Position numbers and translations under genes: made by a program | Shown: in pieces, positions 1 to 7,544 of the stretch | Numbering within the stretch: position 1 is the stretch's first letter | Layout: the number at the start of each line of letters is the position of its first letter | Notes under the pieces: generated by a model | Seen by the model: the letters and a program-made list of their open reading frames with translations, nothing else | What the model was told of the DNA's origin: nothing | Database searches by the model: none | NCBI RefSeq assembly: GCF_014638275.1 | Contig: NZ_BMFJ01000001.1 | Location: 2,344,338-2,408,337 of the forward strand | Reading direction: 5' to 3' | DNA from: Primorskyibacter flagellatus | Lineage (GTDB): Bacteria > Pseudomonadota > Alphaproteobacteria > Rhodobacterales > Rhodobacteraceae | DNA: 64,000 nucleotides

Positions 1-1
1 G

Positions 2-760
2 CTGCCCTTCCTTGCGGCGCTGGTCGCCTATTCGGTGAGCTCCGAGATCCGGCTGGCGGCGAACCCGCAGGACCGGCTGCTGCCGTCACTGACGAAGATC
101 GCGGAGACGGCGGGGCGGCTGTTCACCGAGGGCGACCGGCGGACGGGGGCGATCCTGCTGTGGCATGACACCGGCGCGTCGCTGCGGCGACTGGCGCTTG
201 GCGTGGGGATCGCGGCGCTGGTGTCGCTGGTCGCGGGCATCGGGATCGGGCTGCTTCCACACGTGCGCAAAACCTTCTCGGGCTTCGTCGCGGTGGTGTC
301 GATGGTGCCGCCGCTGGCGGTGCTGCCGATCCTGTTCATCGTCTTCGGCCTGGGCGAGGTGTCCAAGGTCGTGCTGATCGTGGTCGGCATCACCCCGGTG
401 ATGATCCGCGACCTTGCGGGGCGCACGATGGAGATCCCGCGGGAGATGATCGTGAAGGCGGAAACGCTCGGCGCGTCGTCCCGGGTGATCGCCAGCCGGG
501 TGGTGCTGCCGCAGGTGATGCCGCGGCTGATCCAGTGCATCCGGCTGGCGCTTGGCCCCGCCTGGCTGTTTCTGATCGCGGCAGAGGCGATCGCATCGGA
601 GGTCGGGCTTGGCTACCGGATTTTCCTTGTGCGGCGGTATCTCGCGATGGATGTGATCCTGACCTACGTGATCTGGATCACGGCGCTGGCCTTCGTGATG
701 GACTGGCTGCTGCGGCTTCTGGCGCGGCGGGCGTTTCCGTGGACGGGGGCGGGGTTGTGA
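2..760 (+). CDS. ABC transporter permease, SsuC/TauC type (5' truncated)
   Basis: Inner-membrane permease of a nitrate/sulfonate/taurine-type ABC importer. The reading frame is open to the first base of the window, so the true start lies upstream; an internal GTG at 35 is not a convincing start. Several hydrophobic segments are visible, and the cytoplasmic EAA-type coupling loop reads KAETLGASSRVIASRVVLPQ. The C-terminus is complete. The cognate ATPase follows at 903, and a guanidine-hydrolase-like enzyme after that. By context this is probably the permease for guanidine or a related cation, although the family name alone would suggest sulfonates. The substrate-binding protein must lie upstream of the window. 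Confidence 0.85.
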   Translation: MPFLAALVAYSVSSEIRLAANPQDRLLPSLTKIAETAGRLFTEGDRRTGAILLWHDTGASLRRLALGVGIAALVSLVAGIGIGLLPHVRKTFSGFVAVVSMVPPLAVLPILFIVFGLGEVSKVVLIVVGITPVMIRDLAGRTMEIPREMIVKAETLGASSRVIASRVVLPQVMPRLIQCIRLALGPAWLFLIAAEAIASEVGLGYRIFLVRRYLAMDVILTYVIWITALAFVMDWLLRLLARRAFPWTGAGL

Positions 761-773
761 GGGCGGTGGTGCG

Positions 774-893
774 CCCCCTCCCCGGCCCTCCCCCTGTCAG
801 GGGGAGGGGGACCCGCGCCTGTGGTGCCAGTATGCGCATTGATCCGACAGCTGTGCTTCCCTCCCCCCGGCGGGGGGAGGGAGAGGGAGGGGG
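774..893. repeat. Two GC-rich palindromes between permease and ATPase genes
   Basis: Two hairpin-forming copies of the window's GC-rich palindrome family lie in the 142-bp gap. One has core CCCTCCCCCTGTCAGGGGGA (about 774-810); the other is CTTCCCTCCCCCCGGCGGGG followed by its complement (about 856-893). The first recurs at 8825-8860 and the second at 54378-54418. They sit inside an operon and lack T-runs, so they may tune transcript stability rather than terminate. Confidence 0.7.
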
Positions 894-902
894 TGTCCGC
901 AG

Positions 903-1748
903 ATGACCTTCGTCTCCGTCCGCAACATCTTCCAGAGCTACGGGGACCGGCCGATCCTCGAACGGGTGAACCTCGACGTGGCGGAGGGGGAGTTCGTGTC
1001 CATCGTCGGCGCCTCGGGCTGCGGCAAGTCCACCTTCCTGCGGTTGCTGCTGGCAGAGGAGCGGCCCGTGAAGGGCGAAATCCGCATCGACGGCAATCCG
1101 CCCGCCGTCGAACCGGGGCGCGAGCGCGGGGTGGTGTTCCAGCGGTATTCGGTCTTTCCCCATATGACCGTGCGCGAGAATATCGTTGCCGGAGAAAGCT
1201 TTGAGCGGGCCTCGGGGCGATTCTTCGGCGCCGAACGCCGAGCGGCGCTGGCCCGCGCCGACGCGGTGCTGGCGCGGATCGGCCTGTCGCATGTCGCCGG
1301 GCAATATCCGGCGACGCTGTCGGGGGGCATGCAACAGCGCCTGGCCATCGGGCAGGCACTTGCCGCACGGCCGCGCATCCTGCTGCTGGACGAACCTTTC
1401 GGCGCGCTCGATCCTGGTACGCGGCTGCAGATGCATGACTTCCTGATGGAGCTGCGGGCCGAGACGGGCATGACCGTCTTCATGGTCACCCACGACCTGT
1501 CCGAGGGCTTCAAGCTGGGCGACCGTGTTCTGGTCTTTGACAAGACCAGATGGGACGCAGACTATCCCGACCGGTACGGTGCCACCGTGACCTACGATTT
1601 CGATGCACGGGATGGCGGGATGCCGTTCCAGCACCTTCTCGACCAGTTCCCCGGCCTCGCGCCGGAGTTCCCCCTCTCCGCGCTGCCGGGCTCCGCGGTC
1701 AGGGACCACCAAGGCCCGGAAGCCGCCCCGACGGGGCCAAGACTTTAG
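903..1748 (+). CDS. ABC transporter ATP-binding protein, SsuB/TauB type
   Basis: Cytoplasmic ATPase partner of the upstream permease, 281 aa. All catalytic elements are present: Walker A GASGCGKST (residues 36-44), signature LSGGMQQR (139-146), Walker B ILLLDEP with D163/E164, and H-loop VTHD. The last 70 residues extend past the usual family core with no recognised domain. It ends 9 nt before the ureohydrolase gene, with an AGGAGA motif in the gap, so the two are probably co-transcribed. Likely substrate is guanidine or a similar nitrogen compound, inferred only from the neighbour. Confidence 0.88.
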   Translation: MTFVSVRNIFQSYGDRPILERVNLDVAEGEFVSIVGASGCGKSTFLRLLLAEERPVKGEIRIDGNPPAVEPGRERGVVFQRYSVFPHMTVRENIVAGESFERASGRFFGAERRAALARADAVLARIGLSHVAGQYPATLSGGMQQRLAIGQALAARPRILLLDEPFGALDPGTRLQMHDFLMELRAETGMTVFMVTHDLSEGFKLGDRVLVFDKTRWDADYPDRYGATVTYDFDARDGGMPFQHLLDQFPGLAPEFPLSALPGSAVRDHQGPEAAPTGPRL

Positions 1749-1757
1749 GAGACAGAG

Positions 1758-3002
1758 ATGTTTTCCGACCGAACCCGTTCCCACCATCCGCGCGACCGGC
1801 ATCTGCCCGACCGCCGCGCGCATCATCCGGACCTGACCAAGCTGCTTGGCTGGAAGGCCATGCAGGCGGAGAAGGACATCCCCGGCGATCGTTGGGAGGA
1901 AGAGCGGAGATGGGCCCTGCGCATGGGCCTGACCGGCGCCGAGTCGATCGAGGACAAGTCGATCCCGACCTTCGCGCGCGGAGAGCTGCCGCATTACGCG
2001 GGGATCAACACCTTCCTGAAGGCGCCCTATGCGGAGGACGTGCTGGAGGTGGCGAATTACGACGCCACCGTTCTGGGGATACCGTTCGACGGCGGCACGA
2101 CCTACCGGCCGGGCACACGGTTCGGGCCGCAGGGGGTGCGCAAGATCTCTGCCTTGTACACGCCTTACAATTACGAGATCGGGGTCGACCTGCGGGAGCA
2201 GATGACGCTGTGCGATGCGGGGGACGTGTTCACCATCCCGGCGAACCTCGAAAAGAGTTTCGACCAGATTTCGCGGGCGGTGAGCCATGTGTTCTCCTCG
2301 GGTTCCCTGCCGATCATGATCGGGGGGGATCACTCCATCGGCTTTCCCTGTGTGCGGGGGATCGCCGAGTGCACCTCCAAGAAGATCGGGATCGTGCATT
2401 TCGACCGGCATGCCGACATCCAGGAGAAGGATCTGGACGAGCGGATGCACACCACGCCGTGGTTCCATTCGACCAACCTGCCGAACGTGCCAGCCAAGAA
2501 CCTCGTGCAGGTCGGCATCGGCGGCTGGCAGGTCCCGCGCGAGGCGGTGAAGGTCGCGCGCGAACGCCAGACCAACATCATCACCATGTCGGACATGGAG
2601 AAGATGGGCATCGACAAGACCGCAGAAATGGCGCTGGAGATGGCCTGGGACGGGGTGGACATGGTCTACATGTCCTTCGACATCGACAGTATCGACTGCG
2701 GTTTCGTGCCCGGCACCGGCTGGCCGGAACCGGGCGGGTTCCTGCCGCGCGAGGCCCTGGCGCTGGCGTCCAAGGTCGCGGCGCAGGGGATCTGCGGGAT
2801 GGAACTGGTCGAGGTCTCGCCGCCCTACGACACCTCGGACATCACGGCGTTGATGGGGACGCGGGTGATCGTGGACGTCCTGGGGGCGATGGTGGCGCAT
2901 GGCACGCTCGGCAAGCACAAGCAGCATATCGACAAGCCGGTGAGCATTCCGCACGGGGAGTTCTCGGGGAAGCGTTGGTCGAATGATGCGCCGCATTTCT
3001 GA
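1758..3002 (+). CDS. gdmH: Ureohydrolase family enzyme, probable Ni-dependent guanidine hydrolase
   Basis: Cytosolic arginase/agmatinase-fold enzyme, 414 aa, about 100 residues longer than plain agmatinases because of an N-terminal extension. The binuclear metal site is complete: H192 (GGDHS), D216/H218/D220 (FDRHAD), D308/D310 (SFDID). The segment after the second motif, DLDERMHTTPWFH, is as I recall it from characterised guanidine hydrolases such as cyanobacterial Sll1077, not agmatinase or arginase. Guanidine hydrolase makes urea and ammonia and needs nickel; a His-rich protein is encoded directly downstream and a urea importer elsewhere in the window. Other amidino substrates such as guanidinobutyrate cannot be excluded from sequence. 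ATG at 1758 is preceded by AGGAGA. Confidence 0.78.
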   Translation: MFSDRTRSHHPRDRHLPDRRAHHPDLTKLLGWKAMQAEKDIPGDRWEEERRWALRMGLTGAESIEDKSIPTFARGELPHYAGINTFLKAPYAEDVLEVANYDATVLGIPFDGGTTYRPGTRFGPQGVRKISALYTPYNYEIGVDLREQMTLCDAGDVFTIPANLEKSFDQISRAVSHVFSSGSLPIMIGGDHSIGFPCVRGIAECTSKKIGIVHFDRHADIQEKDLDERMHTTPWFHSTNLPNVPAKNLVQVGIGGWQVPREAVKVARERQTNIITMSDMEKMGIDKTAEMALEMAWDGVDMVYMSFDIDSIDCGFVPGTGWPEPGGFLPREALALASKVAAQGICGMELVEVSPPYDTSDITALMGTRVIVDVLGAMVAHGTLGKHKQHIDKPVSIPHGEFSGKRWSNDAPHF

Positions 3003-3027
3003 AGCCGCAGTGATGGAGATGGCGGGA

Positions 3028-3076
3028 GCGAGGGGCCTGCCCCTCGCGCTCCCCGGGATATTTCCGGCAAGACGAA
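3028..3076. repeat. Post-gene hairpin plus GGGATATTT box
   Basis: Perfect hairpin GCGAGGGG/CCCCTCGC (3028-3035, 3040-3047) followed by GGGATATTTCCGGCAAGA (from 3055). The same hairpin-plus-box arrangement recurs after or between genes at 13619, 17197, 27688, 41416 and (inverted) 63211. It lies between the ureohydrolase and His-rich genes. Confidence 0.75.
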
Positions 3077-3103
3077 ACGTTGGATGGCAGGGAGGAACCC
3101 GGC

Positions 3104-3541
3104 ATGCCGCATGATCATCACCATGACCATCACGACCACCATCATCCGCACGATCACAATCATCCGCAGGACGCGGATCACCTGCATTCGCATCTGCACC
3201 ATCACGACGACGCGGCCGACCTGCAGGTGCTGGCGACCCAGTTCATAGACGGTTTCGTGAAGGCCGCCGACAAGGCGGCCTACCTGCGGCTGGCCGGGGT
3301 GCCGCTGGAACGGCCCGGGACCGGCGGGGCAACCGCCCTGAAGCTGGTGGACGTGGAGCTGACGACGGAATGGCAGGTCGGCACGGCCTCGCCTTCGTTC
3401 GGATCGCGGGAGCTCAGCTACCTGCCCTATCCGGGCGAGATGGTGCGGGAACGGACGAACATGGCGCTTGTCTATGTCTCGATGGACGAGAAGGACCGGC
3501 TGGATATCCGGACATTTCTGAGAGGGAAGCTGAAGGGGTAA
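3104..3541 (+). CDS. Small His-rich protein, possible nickel-handling factor
   Basis: 145-aa protein whose first 36 residues contain 18 histidines interspersed with Asp, then a compact domain (residues about 37-145) I do not recognise. ATG at 3104 is chosen because GGAGG (3091-3095) lies 8 nt upstream; a TTG at 3080 in the same frame would put that site inside the gene. His-rich tracts of this kind occur in nickel storage and insertion proteins such as HypB, UreE and SlyD. Placement just after a probable nickel-dependent guanidine hydrolase suggests metal supply for that enzyme. There is no signal peptide, so it should be cytosolic. It does not look like HypA or HypB. Confidence 0.7.
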   Translation: MPHDHHHDHHDHHHPHDHNHPQDADHLHSHLHHHDDAADLQVLATQFIDGFVKAADKAAYLRLAGVPLERPGTGGATALKLVDVELTTEWQVGTASPSFGSRELSYLPYPGEMVRERTNMALVYVSMDEKDRLDIRTFLRGKLKG

Positions 3542-3570
3542 CGGCGGCTTCGGGGCCTCTCGCACTTGCC

Positions 3571-3818
3571 GACGCCCCCCTCACCCCGGCCCTCTCCCCC
3601 GTGGGGAGAGGGAGTGACGTTGCGCGCGGGGTGGCGGGAGGGCGTCATAGTCGGACTTGATCCGAGGTCTTCACCCCGCGGCACAGCACCCCGTCATGCT
3701 CGGGTCAGGCCCCGGATCTTCTCCCGCCCGATCCATCCCTCAAGGTCCCCGGATCAAGTCCGGGGACCGGGTGAGAGGCGGCGGAGGGATCCTCGGGTCG
3801 GGCCCGAGGATGACGGGG
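3571..3818. repeat. Cluster of palindromic repeats between convergent genes
   Basis: The 322-bp gap between the His-rich gene and glpR holds no gene. It contains one CCCTCACCCCGGCCCTCTCC-type palindrome (about 3575-3614), then four degenerate copies of the CTCGG-CTTGAYCC-CCGAG family at about 3642-3670, 3691-3720, 3744-3770 and 3787-3818. The last two run in the opposite orientation to the first two, giving an overall inverted arrangement. Confidence 0.8.
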
Positions 3819-3863
3819 TGAGGGGTGGAAGCCGGGGGCCGGTCCCTTGCGCGGGCGGGTGCG

Positions 3864-4625
3864 TTACGCCGCGACCGTTACCGTCGTGCCCCATTCCGCG
3901 CAGAGCGCGTCGAGCCGTTCGGGAAGGGGGGCGTCGGTGAAGACCGTGTCGACCTCGGACAGGGAGCCGAGGACAACCGGCGCGGTGCGGGTCAGCTTGG
4001 ACGCGTCGGTCACGAGGAAGGTGCGGCGGGCCTGGCGCAGGATCATCCGGCTGACCCGGACCTCGGCGAGGTCGTAGTCGAGCATGTCGCCCTCCTCGTC
4101 CAGCGCCGACGTGCCGATCACCGCGAAATCCGCCTTGAACTGGGTGAACAGATCCGCCGTCAGGTGGCCGACCAGACCGCCGTCGGAGCGGCGCAGGTTG
4201 CCGCCGGCGACGATGATGTCGCAGCTTTCGTTGGCGAGCAGGATGTTGGCGACGTTGATGTTGTTGGTGACCACGGTGATGTTGCGGTGGCCGAGCAGTT
4301 CGCGCGCCACCGCCTCGGTCGTGGTGCCGAGGTTGAGGATGACGGAGCTGTTGTCGGGGATCGCACGAGCGCAGGCGCGGCCGATGGCGGCCTTCGCGTC
4401 CTCGTGCATGCGGCGGCGTTCCTCGTAGGCGTAGTTGACCACGCCGGTGCGCATAACCGCGCCGCCGTGCACCCGATCCAGGTGGCCCGCATCGGCGAGG
4501 TCCGACAGGTCGCGGCGGATGGTCTGGAGGGAGACGGAGAAACGCTCGGCCAGCGCCTCCACCCCGACGCGGCCCTCGTTGCGGGCGATTTCCAGGATCT
4601 CGGTCTGCCGGATGTTGAGCGCCAT
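3864..4625 (-). CDS. glpR: DeoR-family transcriptional repressor of glycerol genes
   Basis: 253-aa DNA-binding regulator, normal length for GlpR. An N-terminal DeoR helix-turn-helix (residues about 20-45, LAERFSVSLQTIRRDL) is followed by the sugar-phosphate-sensing isomerase-like domain containing NLGTTTEAVA and VVTNNINVA. In the family, glycerol-3-phosphate releases repression. It is divergent from glpD with 193 bp between starts, where candidate operators lie. ATG at 4625 has GGAGGA upstream; the longer open frame reaching into glpD is spurious. Assignment to glycerol rests on position next to glpD and the Glp transporter. Confidence 0.9.
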   Translation of the reverse strand: MALNIRQTEILEIARNEGRVGVEALAERFSVSLQTIRRDLSDLADAGHLDRVHGGAVMRTGVVNYAYEERRRMHEDAKAAIGRACARAIPDNSSVILNLGTTTEAVARELLGHRNITVVTNNINVANILLANESCDIIVAGGNLRRSDGGLVGHLTADLFTQFKADFAVIGTSALDEEGDMLDYDLAEVRVSRMILRQARRTFLVTDASKLTRTAPVVLGSLSEVDTVFTDAPLPERLDALCAEWGTTVTVAA

Positions 4626-4818
4626 TGTGGTCCTCCGGATTTCAGCATTGCCACAGGTCGCGGGGCCTGTCAGCAGCGACTTTCGCTGCACCTGCGAAAT
4701 ACTGTGTTCATGCGCGCTTTTGCGTTCGATACGGTAAAAACGCGCAAAAACGAAAATTTCCCTTTGACATGGCCGGCAGACTCGCTGTCTTTTCGGGCAC
4801 GAGCGAGGGAGGCGCGAC
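4626..4818. promoter_or_regulatory. glpR-glpD divergent control region with candidate operators
   Basis: Two inverted repeats stand out: TTTCGC-7-GCGAAA (4681-4686/4694-4699) and TTTTGCG-18-CGCAAAA (4718-4724/4743-4749), with further AACGAAAA and TTCG half-sites. These resemble the TTTCG/CGAAA half-sites bound by DeoR-type repressors. A good -35 hexamer TTGACA (4764-4769) faces glpD, but the -10 is poor. The second repeat just upstream of that -35 could block the glpD promoter, and the first lies toward glpR. Confidence 0.6.
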
Positions 4819-6447
4819 GTGACGACCGGACAGGGCCAGACAGAGCCCGTCGATCTGTTCATCATCGGTGGAGGGATCAACGGATGCGGGATCGCGCGGG
4901 ACGCGGCCGGTCGCGGCCTGTCCGTGGCGCTGGCGGAGATGGGCGATCTCGGACAGGCAACCTCCTCAGCCTCGACCAAGCTGTTTCACGGCGGGCTGCG
5001 CTATCTCGAGTATTTCGAATTCCGGCTGGTCCGCGAGGCGCTGAAGGAGCGCGAGGTGCTGCTGTCGGCCATGCCGCATATCAGCTGGCCGATGCGGTTC
5101 GTTCTGCCGATCCACCGGGACATGCGGTTCGAGAACGACACGCCGACCTCGCGCCTGCTGTCGCTGGTCATGCCCTGGATGAAGGGGCGGCGTCCGGCCT
5201 GGCTGATCCGGCTTGGCCTTGTCCTGTACGACACCCTTGGCGGGCGGAAGGTGCTGCCGGGCACGCGGCGGGTCGACCTCGGCTCCGACGCGGCGGGGGT
5301 GGCGCTGAACGACCGCTTTGCCTTTGCCTATGAATATTCCGATTGCTGGGTGCAGGACGCGCGACTGGTCGTGCTGAACGCGCGGGACGCGGAGGCGCGC
5401 GGGGCCGAGGTCATGGTGCGTACGAAGGTCACCGAAGCGGTGCGGGACGGTGCGCTGTGGCGGATCACGACGGAGGGGCCGGAGGGTTCGCGGATCCACA
5501 TGGCGCGGGCGCTGGTCAACGCGGGCGGGCCCTGGGTAGACGATGTGCTGCGGCAGACCGTGCGGATGAACGACCGGGCGCATGTGCGGCTGGTGCGCGG
5601 CAGCCATATCGTGACGCGGCGGCTGTTCGATCATGACCGCTGCTATTTCTTCCAGGGCACGGACGGGCGGATCATCTTCGCCATCCCCTACGAACAGGAC
5701 TTCACCCTGATCGGCACCACGGATCAGGATCACGACGGCGCGCCGTCCGAGGCGGTCTGCACGGATGCGGAGAAGGATTACCTCTGCGCCTTCGCATCGC
5801 AGTATTTCGACCGGCCGGTGACGCGCGAGGATATCGTCTGGACCTATTCCGGGGTGCGGCCGCTTTACAATGACGGGGCGAGTTCGGCCACGGCTGCGAC
5901 GCGGGATTACGTGCTGACGGTGGCGGACAGCGACGGGGCGGTGCCCCTGCTGAACGTCTTCGGCGGCAAGATCACCACCTACCGGCGGCTGGCGGAAAGC
6001 GCTCTGGCGAAGCTTGCCCCCTATTTTCCCGCGGCGGGCGGCGACTGGACCGCCGGGGTCACGCTGCCGGGCGGGGATTTCGCGGTGACGGAGACCGGCC
6101 GGGTCACGGAAGGGCTGGCGCGCGACTATCCCTTCCTTGGCGAGAAGTGGGCAGAGCGGATGATCCGGCATTACGGCACGGAAGCGCGGCAGATCCTTGG
6201 CGCGGCGCGGGATGCGGGCGGGCTGGGGCGCGACTTCGGCGCGACGCTGAGCGAGGCGGAGGTCGGCTGGCTGATGGACCGGGAATGGGCGCGCACGGCG
6301 GAGGATGTCGTCTGGCGGCGCACCAAGCTGGGGCTGCGGATGACCAAGGCGCAGATCGAGGCGCTTGGCACCTACATGGCGGACCGCCTGCGCGGCGCAC
6401 CGGCAGTGCCGGGTGTCAGCGTGGCAGCACAGGGAGGCGCGGCATGA
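4819..6447 (+). CDS. glpD: Aerobic glycerol-3-phosphate dehydrogenase
   Basis: FAD enzyme oxidising glycerol-3-phosphate to dihydroxyacetone phosphate at the inner membrane, passing electrons to quinone. 542 aa, usual length. Dinucleotide fold GGGINGCG at residues 17-24, then the family hallmark ATSSASTKLFHGGLRYLE, which matches GlpD DAO-domain proteins, and a C-terminal DAO_C domain. GTG start at 4819 is preceded by GGGAGG. The stop overlaps the ATG of glpS (ATGA at 6444-6447), so the transporter genes are translationally coupled to it. Confidence 0.95.
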   Translation: MTTGQGQTEPVDLFIIGGGINGCGIARDAAGRGLSVALAEMGDLGQATSSASTKLFHGGLRYLEYFEFRLVREALKEREVLLSAMPHISWPMRFVLPIHRDMRFENDTPTSRLLSLVMPWMKGRRPAWLIRLGLVLYDTLGGRKVLPGTRRVDLGSDAAGVALNDRFAFAYEYSDCWVQDARLVVLNARDAEARGAEVMVRTKVTEAVRDGALWRITTEGPEGSRIHMARALVNAGGPWVDDVLRQTVRMNDRAHVRLVRGSHIVTRRLFDHDRCYFFQGTDGRIIFAIPYEQDFTLIGTTDQDHDGAPSEAVCTDAEKDYLCAFASQYFDRPVTREDIVWTYSGVRPLYNDGASSATAATRDYVLTVADSDGAVPLLNVFGGKITTYRRLAESALAKLAPYFPAAGGDWTAGVTLPGGDFAVTETGRVTEGLARDYPFLGEKWAERMIRHYGTEARQILGAARDAGGLGRDFGATLSEAEVGWLMDREWARTAEDVVWRRTKLGLRMTKAQIEALGTYMADRLRGAPAVPGVSVAAQGGAA

Positions 6448-7535
6448 CGCTGGAGCTGAAAGGCGTGAGCCGGGTGGTCGGGGGCCGAACGCATATCCAT
6501 CCGACCGACCTGACGCTGCAGAAGGGCACGATGAACGTACTGCTCGGGCCGACGCTGTCGGGCAAGACGTCACTGATGCGGCTGATGGCGGGGCTGGACC
6601 AGCCGACCGAGGGGCGGGTGTTCTGGGACGGGCAGGACGTGACGGGCATGCGCGTGCAGGACCGGCGCGTCGCCATGGTCTATCAGCAGTTCATCAATTA
6701 TCCGGCGATGACGGTCTACGACAACATCGCGTCCCCCCTGCGGCTGATGAAGGTCGGCAGGGCCGAGGTCGACGCCCGTGTGCGCGAAACGGCGGAGCTG
6801 ATGAAGCTGACGCCGATGCTGGACCGGAAACCGCTTGAGCTTTCGGGCGGGCAGCAGCAGCGCTGCGCGCTGGCCCGGGCGCTGGTGAAGGACGCGGGGC
6901 TGGTGCTGCTGGACGAACCGCTCGCCAACCTCGATTACAAGCTGCGCGAGGAGCTTCGGGTGGAGATTCCGCGCATCTTCGAGGCCTCGGGCGCGATCTT
7001 CGTCTATGCCACGACCGAACCGGAGGAGGCGCTGCTTCTGGGCGGCAACACCGCCGCGCTCTGGGAGGGCCGGGTGACGCAGTTCGGCTCGACGTCGGAG
7101 GTCTACCGCAAGCCCGGGGACCGGGTGACGGCGCGGGTGTTTTCCGATCCGCCGATGAACTTCATCGCGCTTGAGAAATCGGGGCATCGGCTGTCCTTCG
7201 GGTCGGCGGTGAACGCCCCGGCGGCGGGCGCGCTGGCCGATCTGCCGGACGGACGTTACATCGCCGGGTTCCGGCCCAACCACGTTGAGATGGAGGGGCA
7301 CAACACCGGCGAGGCCGTGGTCTTCGACTGCACGCTGTCGGGGATCGAGATCACCGGGTCGGAGACCTTCCTGCATCTCGACCATGCCGGGGCGAAGTGG
7401 GTCGGCCTGGTGGAAGGCGTGCATGCGCCGGAGGTCGGCGCGCCGATCCGGGTCTGTGTCGATCCGGCCTTCGTCTACCTGTTCACCGAGGACGGGGCGC
7501 TTGCCGCGCCCGCGCCCTACGCGGCAGCGGCCTGA
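6444..7535 (+). CDS. glpS: Glycerol ABC importer ATPase GlpS (no H-loop His)
   Basis: 363-aa MalK-type ATPase with C-terminal TOBE region, first ATPase of the glycerol importer known from Rhizobium leguminosarum. Walker A is GPTLSGKT (35-42), Q-loop is YQQF, signature LSGGQQQR and Walker B VLLLDEP with D-loop LANLD are intact. The H-loop, where VTHD is expected, reads YATTEPEE (around 189-195), so the switch histidine is absent. The partner GlpT keeps this His but has lost its signature. ATG overlaps the glpD stop. Assignment rests on operon order and on the paired GlpS/GlpT features. Confidence 0.9.
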   Translation: MTLELKGVSRVVGGRTHIHPTDLTLQKGTMNVLLGPTLSGKTSLMRLMAGLDQPTEGRVFWDGQDVTGMRVQDRRVAMVYQQFINYPAMTVYDNIASPLRLMKVGRAEVDARVRETAELMKLTPMLDRKPLELSGGQQQRCALARALVKDAGLVLLDEPLANLDYKLREELRVEIPRIFEASGAIFVYATTEPEEALLLGGNTAALWEGRVTQFGSTSEVYRKPGDRVTARVFSDPPMNFIALEKSGHRLSFGSAVNAPAAGALADLPDGRYIAGFRPNHVEMEGHNTGEAVVFDCTLSGIEITGSETFLHLDHAGAKWVGLVEGVHAPEVGAPIRVCVDPAFVYLFTEDGALAAPAPYAAAA

Positions 7536-7544
7536 GGGGGGACT

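Noticed and set aside
678..2996. Long antisense open frame over the ABC and guanidine genes (and similar ones at 4966-6573, 8509-10068, 11855-13312, 43908-45815)
   Set aside because: High GC and codon bias on the opposite strand leave long frames open; the translations are rich in His, Arg and Pro and lack domains, while the plus-strand genes are clearly coding.
1758..3002. Simple agmatinase annotation
   Set aside because: The N-terminal extension, the DERMHTTPWFH segment and the transporter/His-rich context fit guanidine hydrolase better, though agmatinase cannot be fully excluded.
3825..5333. Plus-strand frame running through glpR into glpD
   Set aside because: It is a shadow of the minus-strand glpR and out-of-phase glpD; no family match and no ribosome-binding site.
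7011..7020. Missing H-loop in GlpS as a sequencing error
   Set aside because: The frame continues normally on both sides and GlpT has the matching complementary defect.
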